Below are positions 53,843 to 62,056 of a stretch of DNA of 64,000 bases, one piece after another; the first letter of the stretch is position 1; each line of letters begins with the position of its first letter. Position numbers and translations under genes: made by a program. Under the pieces are notes generated by a model. That model had not been told where the DNA came from. It saw only the letters and a list, made by a program, of their open reading frames with translations, and searched no databases. This stretch comes from CAYRFQ01 sp964423615. GTDB lineage: Bacteria > Planctomycetota > Planctomycetia > Gemmatales > Gemmataceae. The stretch lies in assembly GCA_964423615.1 (NCBI GenBank), contig CAYRFQ010000012.1, positions 1 through 64,000 on the forward strand, in the 5' to 3' direction.

Positions 53843-54628
53843 TTACGATTCGGGAGTGCAAGTCGATCTCGGAGCCATCTCACTCCGAAGGGGAAGTTTG
53901 ACGATGAATTTGGAGCCCTTACCTGGTAGGCTTTCAACACGGATGCGGCCTTGGTGTTGTTCGATGATTTGTCGACACACACTGAGACCGAGCCCGCTAC
54001 CTCCGTGGCCGTTTTCATCAGGAGATTTCGTCGTGTAAAATGGCTCGAAAATCATCCGGAGTTGCTCGGCAGGAATGCCCATGCCGCTGTCAACGACTCG
54101 AATTTCGGCCATTTGGGTCTCGACATTGATCACCGACTCGATCGTGAGTCGTCCCCCTTGCGGCATGGCCTGGCGGGCATTGATTATCAAGTTAAGCAAT
54201 ATTTGTTCGATCTGTCCGCGAATCACAGAGACTCGTGGTCGATCAATGAACTTCTTTTCTATTCGTATCTGATGACCTTTCAGATCCTTCTCGGTGAGGA
54301 TCAACACTTCCTCGACTAACTCCACCAAGTCGACGAATTCGCGGTTGGTCGAGTTGTTTCTCGCAAAGCCAAGCATGCTGCTGATGATCGTGGCTGCCCG
54401 CAGGCTGCCTTTTAGGATCTTGTCCAACGCATGCACGCGGGTCGAGTCTTCAGCCTCTTCCCGCAAACCAAGTTTGGCGTAGTTGATTATGGTCGTCAGA
54501 ATGTTATTGAATTCGTGGGCAACGCTCGAAGCGAGCGTCCCCACGCTACTGAGTCGCTGGGCACGTAACAGTTGCTCGCGTAACTGTTCAGCTTCCGTGC
54601 TGGGGGCCATGACGTCCTCGCCGATCAT
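53843..54628 (-). CDS. Soluble sensor histidine kinase without sensor domain
   Basis: 261 residues. The phosphoacceptor His38 lies in SSVAHEFNNILTTI, then the N box INARQAM, G1 VVDSGMGIP and G2 GGSGLGLSV of the ATP-binding domain. It begins only 37 residues before the His, so it has no PAS, GAF or membrane sensor of its own, and no response regulator gene is adjacent. It probably docks to a partner, or is controlled by one. GGAGGC upstream of the ATG is a strong ribosome site. Confidence 0.88.
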   Translation of the reverse strand: MIGEDVMAPSTEAEQLREQLLRAQRLSSVGTLASSVAHEFNNILTTIINYAKLGLREEAEDSTRVHALDKILKGSLRAATIISSMLGFARNNSTNREFVDLVELVEEVLILTEKDLKGHQIRIEKKFIDRPRVSVIRGQIEQILLNLIINARQAMPQGGRLTIESVINVETQMAEIRVVDSGMGIPAEQLRMIFEPFYTTKSPDENGHGGSGLGLSVCRQIIEQHQGRIRVESLPGKGSKFIVKLPLRSEMAPRSTCTPES

Positions 54629-54976
54629 CGAGTCGCCTCCGGGTCAGTTGTGTATCGAAAAGGCTTTGCTCTTGACAATCGCTTAGCCTTTGATCTCCCT
54701 CCTTGACAATCATGATATCGGCGTCAGTCTCCCGATCACTTCATCGGAAGTCGTGGAATAGCAAGCATTTAAGACGAGTAATTCGGAGAAGAAACGTGAG
54801 CAGAGAAGGGTGCCAAGGGGATGAAGATCGGGGGACTCAGGAAGACTAGAGGATACACGAAGCCAAGGAAATACGAATTTCAGGTTTGGTGGCGTGAAGT
54901 GTGGATCATTTCTAGAGATGCAACATCGTAAGGCTGTGTGGCAGAAGAGCACACATGCGGCCTTGCAGTAAGTGAC
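54629..54976. other. Interval upstream of the histidine kinase gene
   Basis: 348 bp, carrying the histidine kinase promoter region and ending at the frame-broken gene. No other feature is seen. Confidence 0.3.
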
Positions 54977-55659
54977 CTACTTTGGCTTTTCCAGACAGAC
55001 TGTCTGTGGCCAGCCTTTCGGTTCCCCAAAGGGCCAAATTGGCCCAAGGAGATGGCGGGATACACAAGAATTGTCATCCCAATAATTGCCGTTGGCCGAG
55101 TTCCTCCAGAGACTCAAAATCGACAAGCAACGCTTCCAAGACGCGAGGAGACGAATCTGGCATAATTGGAATTCTCTTTTCCCCGACCTGCCTTCGAGGC
55201 CTGTTTGTGGAAGGAGCGAGCAGCCCCGAAGGCCGACGAGGCGGCCTCTTGTGCAAGAGCTTTCAAAACGGTGGCTCTATCAGCATGGTCGGTGTAGTCT
55301 GCGTAATCATCGTCCCAGCAGGCTTCGTTATCAGCAGCTAATTCAGCGACGCGGAAGGCGAAAGAGGCAGCGAACGTCACCCTCTCTGCTCTTGAGAAAA
55401 AAATAAACTCCAACGCGTCTTCCATCTCCGTAACGGCGGCACTTTGAGCGGCAGCGTTCGTGCTTTTGGCCGAGCCCTCCTCAGCGCTTGCATACGCAAG
55501 TTCGATGGCTTGCCTCACGGCTGTCTCGTGGACCCTTTCGACATCGGGCCAATTTTTTACGAACAACGGGAATACTCGATCAGCGCAGCGTGCCGCGTAA
55601 TGGACAAGGACCCACCAAGGCAACCTCCTGAGGTCTTTTACCGTTGGAAGTTCTTCCAT
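54977..55659 (-). pseudogene. Planctomycete hypothetical gene broken by two apparent frameshifts
   Basis: The first frame runs from ATG 55659 (GGAG site upstream) to a stop at 55114 and is Ala- and Glu-rich (RLPWWVLVHYAARCADRVFPLF; SAAVTEMEDALEFIFF). Near 55170 the sensible sequence jumps to a second frame (SSPRVLEALLVDFESLEELG), and near 55090 to a third one (NYWDDNSCVSRHLLGPIWPFG, then EPKGWP) that ends at 54977. I recall similar ends in planctomycete hypothetical proteins, which supports one ancestral gene. It is either a true pseudogene or two indel errors in the sequence. Confidence 0.6.
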
Positions 55660-55768
55660 CCAACATGCTCCGTTCAGAACCAGTGCCGAGATTATGACCA
55701 ACGACGATTGGCGCTCCACGAACGTGGCCCAGAATGGGAGCACCAAGATAATTCAGAGACCAGGAAAT

Positions 55769-56320
55769 TCACAGGCTCTGCGACCGATTCGGGCGAACTG
55801 CCGCCGGCTCGGGCTGAATGGATTCCGAATTCGGTGAGGGAGCCGTTGTTGGAGAAGTCTCGCCTTCTCGAATCATGTTGTAATCTTCTTTCAGGAAGAA
55901 GGATTCTTTTCCAATCCGGTGCCGCAACCACGTGGTCGCTCGGTGAACTTTTGGAATGCTAATGATCCGATAGAGGAGTTTTCGTTTGCCAGGGATGTCG
56001 CTGATGATGATCCCAACGAGCGAAAAGATGAATCCGCTGCCAGGCGGTAACGGAAAGATCGGCAGCACCAAAATGAGTCCGCCCACAATCAACACGACAG
56101 CAAACAAGTTGCGCAACAAGAAGGAGAGGATACCGAGAAGGGATCGGTCGCTGACAGGGGTGATTTCGTTGACAAAATAATCGCGTGTGAGAGAACCCAA
56201 CACGAACAGCGTCACCAGGATCATAAACACGATGACCCCGAGGACAAACAATCCAAACGCCCACCACGGGAGCGTCGTGAAAAAGTTCTGGATATTGGCG
56301 AACCACACTGGAGCAGTCAT
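55769..56320 (-). CDS. Membrane protein, PGPGW-like
   Basis: 183 residues with two strong hydrophobic helices (about 14-37 and 60-90) and the stretch LPIFPLPPGSGFIFSLVGIIISDIPGK (about 84-110), close to the PGPGW-type membrane protein pattern. The last 40 residues are Pro/Ser/Glu-rich and likely disordered. The ATG at 56320 follows a strong AAGGAAA site; the in-frame extension to 56419 is rejected. The function is unknown. Confidence 0.65.
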   Translation of the reverse strand: MTAPVWFANIQNFFTTLPWWAFGLFVLGVIVFMILVTLFVLGSLTRDYFVNEITPVSDRSLLGILSFLLRNLFAVVLIVGGLILVLPIFPLPPGSGFIFSLVGIIISDIPGKRKLLYRIISIPKVHRATTWLRHRIGKESFFLKEDYNMIREGETSPTTAPSPNSESIQPEPAAVRPNRSQSL

Positions 56321-56468
56321 GGTTTTTTCCTTGGCAATGCCTACTTCACTGTTTCGTACTTCGTTTTCACGTTGGCAATATTGTAGAAAATTCCAGGAGT
56401 GCACACAGACATCCGTCACGACCCAGCATAGGCCAGAACTGTTTTGGTGGTCGGTCCGGCGAAAACGA

Positions 56469-57419
56469 TCAGGTTTGTGCGAATCTTGCCCACAGTTTTT
56501 GACCGAGTTCGCGGAGGTAGGTTTTTCCTTTGTTCCAGTCTTCCAACAAATCGATCAACCGTTTGGGAATGCCCTCCGTGCCGAGGTAGGCTCCCGAAAG
56601 GGCACCAGCCATCGCAGCCGTTGTGTCGGTATCTCCTCCGAGAAAAATCACGTTCGCCACAGTTTCGGCATAAGAATTCGGTGTAAGTAGAAAGGACGTT
56701 ATGGAAGTGACGACGGATTCGAGAGCTTGAATACCGTTCCCGAGTTGACCTAGACCCTCCGGAGATGTGACGGTCGCTGCGATGGCCAGTTTCTGTTCAA
56801 ACTCCCGAGATTGACAGCATGCCGTCAATTGTTGGGAGAAATAGTCTCGGTCAATTTCGTCGGCGTCAATACAAATTGCGACGGCGCAAGCCAGCAATTG
56901 TGCCCCGACTATTCCTAAAGGATGCTTATGCGTTGGCCAAGCAGACAAACGAGCCTGTTCCTGCACTCTGTCCCTATCCGAGTGAAAAAGCAAACCCACC
57001 GGAGCTACTCGCATCGCTGCCCCGTTGCCATAGGAACCGCCAGGAAACACGGTTTCGGCGACAGCGGTGTAGTCCCGCCCGTCCTCCATGGCGTCGAGTA
57101 TACGACGGGCTCCACGTCCATAGCCACGAGAGGGCAAGTAATTGTTCACGAACGCATGACACAACTTTTCTTCGAGGATTTCGCCGTGTTCCACGAGAGT
57201 TTCAGCAACCCCGATTGTCATCTGGGTGTCATCGGTATACGTCAGTTGTTCGGTCGGGTAATCGATCAACGTGTCCACGTTGTCGAAGCGAGACCGAAGG
57301 TGGTTCGGTGATTGGGCTTCGAAAAGACCACCTAACGCATCACCAATGGCCAGTCCAAGCAGACAACCGATGAAGCGATCTTCCGAGGGACCTGATTTGG
57401 GAGTCAACGTCTTGGTCAT
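56469..57419 (-). CDS. ADP-ribosylglycohydrolase family protein
   Basis: 316 residues. The metal-site motifs of the DraG/ARH fold are present: GLAIGDALGGLFEAQ (22-36), TYTDDTQMTIGVAE (60-73, Asp63/Asp64) and GGDTDTTAAMAGALSGAYLG (about 264-283). These enzymes remove ADP-ribose from proteins or nucleic acids. The first 12 residues are Thr/Lys/Pro-rich. The ATG at 57419 has AAAGGT upstream. No cognate ADP-ribosyltransferase lies near. Confidence 0.93.
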   Translation of the reverse strand: MTKTLTPKSGPSEDRFIGCLLGLAIGDALGGLFEAQSPNHLRSRFDNVDTLIDYPTEQLTYTDDTQMTIGVAETLVEHGEILEEKLCHAFVNNYLPSRGYGRGARRILDAMEDGRDYTAVAETVFPGGSYGNGAAMRVAPVGLLFHSDRDRVQEQARLSAWPTHKHPLGIVGAQLLACAVAICIDADEIDRDYFSQQLTACCQSREFEQKLAIAATVTSPEGLGQLGNGIQALESVVTSITSFLLTPNSYAETVANVIFLGGDTDTTAAMAGALSGAYLGTEGIPKRLIDLLEDWNKGKTYLRELGQKLWARFAQT

Positions 57420-57679
57420 GGAAACCTTTGCATCACTGCGTGTCGAAGATGGCAGGCAATCGGGGGATGTGAAGTCCGTTGCTCTTCGTAGCAATAGGAA
57501 CGTGTACGCCGCTCACGTAAGTTCAAGTTGGTTAAGTTTGGCCAGGGCACAAAATAGTTACGTGTGCTCAAGACGAGGCGTGCCGTACCGTTCGAGTCAA
57601 TTCACAACTTCGTGGTATAAATACTATTTTCATTCATGAGCATTGCAGTTCGCAGTACCTGTTTCCCCGTGGAGGTGAG

Positions 57680-59764
57680 TTACTTCTTATTTGACTTCAT
57701 TTTCGCATTCTTTTCCTGGTATTCCTGCCACTTTTGAAATGTCGCTCTGCGGTTCTGGTCGTTTGCAAAGCCGTACGCACTGTAGCTCGTATTCAGGTAT
57801 CCAGTACCAAAGCGTTTGGCGTAGTCAAACCCGAAGTCTCGAAGCGTTTTGCCACTCAGGTGGACCATCGTCGCCAGTGCTGCATCTCGGACCTGCGTTT
57901 GGATTCGAACTCCGTTGATCGAGATATTTCCAACTTGGGAAGTGTTTTTCAACAGCGGTTTCAGTTTTTCGATATCTTTCTTGCTACCATTACGCCCGAT
58001 GTACTGGAGGGCCTGGCCACGATAGGCGGTATAAACTCGACTGGATTCAGCAACTTTCACGACATACGGAATGGCCTCTTTCCATTTCAAGGTCCGAATT
58101 AAGCTCAGAAGTCTGGGGTAGCGTTCGTTGACCGGTTTCTTACTCAGGTCCTGGAGGAGCTTTGTCAGCCCAGGCTTCATTTCTGTAAGGACCTTTTGTT
58201 GAATCCCAAGGCGTTGCGCTGCGTAATAGAGTTGCTGTAATTCGTTGATGTTGGCCGCGTTGAACTTGATCGTTTTGGCGCGATTCAGGACGTACGGCAG
58301 TATCACTTTCTGAGAAACATCATTCAAGTTGCACTGTTGGATGAGGTAACTGAGGCTTTGAATTCGGCTCATGTTCGCTCCCTTAGCGAGTTCAGAGTAG
58401 ATTACCTCCAGAGCCGCTGGTTTGAGATAGCCAGCCACGTCGTACGGGACTTGGATAGACCTCGCGTCACTGATCAGTCGTGTCAAATCGTTTTGGGTTG
58501 GCTTGAGCATCACTTGCTGAAGACGCTGCTCGAAGTATTTTCGTAACACAACATTCGTTTCCTCCTGGATGTCCAGAAACCGTCCCATGGCCACAAATTG
58601 GTAGAGTCGATTCGTCGTATTTCCCTGCTTTTCGAGAATCTTCCTGAAGGCCGGTTTCAGAACCTTCTGCTGCGTCGTTTCCATCTTGAGCGTGTTCGTC
58701 ATGGAGACGATGCGATAGAAAGTGTTGACGTCGCGAGGATTTTTTGCCGCCTGTTCGGCGAGTTTCTCGATGGCCGGAACGAGTTCTTTCTCCAGCGCTT
58801 CACTCATGCCAAGTTGGGATGCACAGCTGGCAATAGTGTTCAGCTCGTTTAGTTTGTTGGAGTTCTTGACGGCAGCTTTGATTTGCCGAATCAGCATCGG
58901 TTCGAGGAATTTTCGTAGTTCCTCCGTGATGCCAAGGTTTCGAGCAATGTATATGCGATACGAAATGTTCCGGGTACTATTGGGAACTTTTTTCAGGACC
59001 TTGATGAGCATCGTTTGCAAGAAAGAACGGTTGTCGAAATGGCGTCTGACGTCCGGACGATAAAAAAGGCTATACATGCGTTGAAACGTTCTATCATCCG
59101 GTGGAGCAATGAGAGCCGTGTAGAGTAATGCCCCAACTTCGCCCTGAGTCGTTTCCATCAGGTTACCATTGTTGTTGTTGGGATACGGGCGGCGAGAAAT
59201 TTTATTGATCCACTGTTGCAACAGATTTTTGGCGTTTTTGCTGTCTTTTGCCAACGACGTGACTGTATTTTTGTCGGCGTAATAGATCTGGACGAAAATG
59301 CGACGGGTCAGTTCGTTGTCTCCAACGGCTTTTGAGAACGTCGACCATCCGGTTGGAGAGCCTTTCCCGGTGGCGATGAAGGTTGCAATTTTTCGTTCTT
59401 CTGGAGTTTTCGACACTTCAATGAGCAGCAGCCGGCAGCGTTTACGAATTTCAGGGTCGGGGTTAGTCAAACCCTTCTCTAGAACGGGAATGATCTTTTT
59501 CGAATAATTCTCCAGTACCTCGGCAGCTTTCTCTCGGTCTCTATACGACTCCGAACCCAACCACGTCAACAACTTCGACGGATCATTCGGGATCGAAGAT
59601 TGATTTTTGCTGTCACCGGCATTGGCGAACGCCGCACCAAGAAGGACACCCATGCAGGCTAGTGAGGTTAAGGCGACGGATCTGCTGCAAAAACTACCTG
59701 ATCGCAGACAAGACCAACCGGAGCATACGGCGAGGTAACGCCAAACGAAGAATTCCGTATTCAT
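57680..59764 (-). CDS. Large secreted helical-repeat protein
   Basis: 694 residues. A signal (hydrophobic part about 30-49, ending ANA) precedes a HEAT-like helical start (SYRDREKAAEVLENYSKKIIPVLEKGL) with cysteine-poor alpha repeats to the end. The repeat units are irregular (LRKFLEPMLIRQIKAAVKN, MSEALEKELVPAIEKLAEQ, LDIQEETNVVLRKYFEQRL). The role is probably a periplasmic scaffold; the family is unrecognised. GGGAG precedes the ATG. The neighbour is an aldolase gene on the same strand. Confidence 0.65.
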   Translation of the reverse strand: MNTEFFVWRYLAVCSGWSCLRSGSFCSRSVALTSLACMGVLLGAAFANAGDSKNQSSIPNDPSKLLTWLGSESYRDREKAAEVLENYSKKIIPVLEKGLTNPDPEIRKRCRLLLIEVSKTPEERKIATFIATGKGSPTGWSTFSKAVGDNELTRRIFVQIYYADKNTVTSLAKDSKNAKNLLQQWINKISRRPYPNNNNGNLMETTQGEVGALLYTALIAPPDDRTFQRMYSLFYRPDVRRHFDNRSFLQTMLIKVLKKVPNSTRNISYRIYIARNLGITEELRKFLEPMLIRQIKAAVKNSNKLNELNTIASCASQLGMSEALEKELVPAIEKLAEQAAKNPRDVNTFYRIVSMTNTLKMETTQQKVLKPAFRKILEKQGNTTNRLYQFVAMGRFLDIQEETNVVLRKYFEQRLQQVMLKPTQNDLTRLISDARSIQVPYDVAGYLKPAALEVIYSELAKGANMSRIQSLSYLIQQCNLNDVSQKVILPYVLNRAKTIKFNAANINELQQLYYAAQRLGIQQKVLTEMKPGLTKLLQDLSKKPVNERYPRLLSLIRTLKWKEAIPYVVKVAESSRVYTAYRGQALQYIGRNGSKKDIEKLKPLLKNTSQVGNISINGVRIQTQVRDAALATMVHLSGKTLRDFGFDYAKRFGTGYLNTSYSAYGFANDQNRRATFQKWQEYQEKNAKMKSNKK

Positions 59765-59968
59765 TTTTCAAACTCCCGTCGATGAGATTCTAATATCCAG
59801 GATTTTCGTCAGGCGGGTTGGGTAACGGTAGATGACCAAATATTATGATAGAGGGCGTGTCAAAAAGTTGGCGACCCAAAACCGATTTTCTGAAGGCTCT
59901 CGTTGACGAACTCCCATTTCTGATACGAACATCCCAACCCGAAACACCAACCGATCCGACTTCGATGT

Positions 59969-60931
59969 TTAATTGTCAACCGTAAGCTCCAGCTGCCGAA
60001 AAATGCCTCGTAACACCTCTTTGTCGCTCGCCGGTCGTTCCGGACTACCAGGATGCGTTCGATCGCTTTCGATCCATCCCCGCATATGCAAGAACATCGC
60101 CGCGGAGTGTTTGTAAGCCGGGACAGGCTCTCGAAACACAAAGAAGCCCAGGTACTGTAAAGCGTCATTTAGCTCAAAGAACGAGGTGTTCCCGTCGGCC
60201 CAGAAGGCATCTCGCCGAGCAAACAAATCCGGAGCAAAAGTGCTCAGTCCAAGCAAGTAGTCACTTCCATACATCACCATGTCGATCGCGAGGTCGTTAC
60301 CAGTGTAAACTTTGAAATCGGGACGGACTTCGTCTCGCAGTACAAGACGTTGCCATTCGGGTTCGCGGTGGAGCGAGGAGTGCTTGGCCCCGGTGCACTG
60401 AGGGATCCCTAACAAACCACGATACACGTCGAGCGAATAGATTTTCCCGAACGGAACGAACATTTGACCAAGTTCAAAGGCGATGAACTCATCGCAGTAC
60501 TCGGCGAATTGGGCATAACTCTCGACTATTTTGTGGTCGGGTTGTTGGGTGAGCCCGAACGATTGGAAAATTACAGGCGTGCCGCGATAGGTGCGGATCG
60601 CTTCGATTTGTTTCCCATAAGCGGCTAGGTCGAAGGCACTCGTTGGAGTATCCCGAACATAGGCTCCAGCAACGAACGGCCGCATGTCGAGCGTTTCGCG
60701 TGTTCGCCGCAACGCTTCTTCTCGAGTGGCTTCGTCAATGAGGTTGGCATAACCTGTATCCATGTTCACCGCTGGTGTCAACCCAGCATCGGACGTTCGA
60801 GCAACGTGCGTTGTGAATGCGTTCCAATCGACTTTTCCGTCGGTCGTGAACGGAAGCAAGATGGCCGAAATCCCAGTGATTTTGCGTCGCGGGCGAATCA
60901 AGGTGATCGGGTCGATCGTATGTGGTACCAT
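59969..60931 (-). CDS. DapA-like (dihydrodipicolinate synthase family) aldolase
   Basis: 320 residues in a TIM barrel of the DHDPS/N-acetylneuraminate lyase superfamily. The Schiff-base lysine is Lys183 in QCTGAKHSSL. The N-terminal strand is ISAILLPFTTDGKVDWNAF (about 21-39). The family Tyr position lies in a different sequence (VIFQSFGLTQ), so it is not a typical DapA. The substrate is an unidentified keto acid. It is divergent from the esterase gene. Confidence 0.82.
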   Translation of the reverse strand: MVPHTIDPITLIRPRRKITGISAILLPFTTDGKVDWNAFTTHVARTSDAGLTPAVNMDTGYANLIDEATREEALRRTRETLDMRPFVAGAYVRDTPTSAFDLAAYGKQIEAIRTYRGTPVIFQSFGLTQQPDHKIVESYAQFAEYCDEFIAFELGQMFVPFGKIYSLDVYRGLLGIPQCTGAKHSSLHREPEWQRLVLRDEVRPDFKVYTGNDLAIDMVMYGSDYLLGLSTFAPDLFARRDAFWADGNTSFFELNDALQYLGFFVFREPVPAYKHSAAMFLHMRGWIESDRTHPGSPERPASDKEVLRGIFRQLELTVDN

Positions 60932-61033
60932 GCGTGAGAAATTCTCCCGTCATAAGAGACAGTTCGTGGTTGGCGGCGAGGCGGATTCTATCTTACCGCG
61001 ATTCGTCTCCGATGGATCAAAGGAAATCTGCCG

Positions 61034-62020
61034 ATGTGTAAACGTAGGCGATTGATGGTGTATCTTCTTGTGCTCTATTCGGCTGGGTTCCATCTTGGCT
61101 CGATGTCTGCGGTCGGTCCAACTGAGACCTCAACAGTAGAACGGCAAGAGCGAGCTGGACAGAAAAAGAAGAAACGTATTCGTACGTTCCGGTGGGTCAA
61201 TAAGCTTAAAGACAACTCAATCCCTGGCGTCAAGCACGCGACGTTCCGCAGTCGGTCGATGAAGGCCGACGTCGGATACTTCATTTACTTGCCACCAGGA
61301 TACAACTCCAAAGAGAAAGCTAACAAACGCTATCCGGTCGTTTACTACCTGCACGGTGGTAGACCAGGAAATGAGACCCGCAGCGTTCGCTTGAGTCAAT
61401 ACATCCACAACGCTATCAAGACGGGTAAGGTGCAGCCGATCATCTACGTGTTCGTGAACGGCGGCCCCGTAAGTCATTACAACTATCCGCAAATCAAGAA
61501 CGGCATGGGCGAAGACGTGTTCGTCAAAGAACTCATTCCCCACATCGACAAGACGTATCGCACGATTGCCAAGCGAGCTGGCCGCGCGATTGAAGGATTC
61601 TCCCAGGGCGGTCGCGGCACCAGCCGGATTATGTTCAAACATCCAGAGTTGTTCTGCTCGGCTGCACCTGGCGGAGGTGGCTACGCAACGGAGAAACGTA
61701 TCAGCGAGAATGACGGCGAAGAAAGCCCCACACTGAAGTTTGCCAAGGGATACAACACCTGGGACTTGGCCCGAAACTATGCCAAGAATCCCCAGCCAAA
61801 ATTGCGGATCTTGTTCCACGTCGGGACAAAGGGATTCAATTACAAAAACAACCTCGAGTATATGGACTTCCTGAAGTCACTGAAGATTCCGTTTCAGAAG
61901 CTCATCGTCGGTGGGGCTCCCCACAGTGCAAGGCTCATTTACGAGAAACGAGGATTGCGGATCATTCAGTTCCATGACGAGAGTTTTCGGATGGGCCGTG
62001 AGAAAATCATCGAACGTTAG
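61034..62020 (+). CDS. Secreted alpha/beta-hydrolase (esterase family)
   Basis: 328 residues. A basic, hydrophobic start (CKRRRLMVYLLVLYSAGFHLG) acts as a signal, then the alpha/beta-hydrolase fold: YLHGG (oxyanion loop, 105-109), nucleophile Ser190 in GFSQGGRG, and the C-terminal His in GAPHSAR (about 302-308). The late acid is probably Asp or Glu near GTKGF. It resembles the esterase D / feruloyl esterase branch and could release acyl groups from polysaccharide. AAAGGAAA precedes the ATG. The neighbours give no further clue. Confidence 0.85.
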   Translation: MCKRRRLMVYLLVLYSAGFHLGSMSAVGPTETSTVERQERAGQKKKKRIRTFRWVNKLKDNSIPGVKHATFRSRSMKADVGYFIYLPPGYNSKEKANKRYPVVYYLHGGRPGNETRSVRLSQYIHNAIKTGKVQPIIYVFVNGGPVSHYNYPQIKNGMGEDVFVKELIPHIDKTYRTIAKRAGRAIEGFSQGGRGTSRIMFKHPELFCSAAPGGGGYATEKRISENDGEESPTLKFAKGYNTWDLARNYAKNPQPKLRILFHVGTKGFNYKNNLEYMDFLKSLKIPFQKLIVGGAPHSARLIYEKRGLRIIQFHDESFRMGREKIIER

Positions 62021-62056
62021 TGGAATGAATGAGTCAGGACAGTTTTGTCTCGACTA

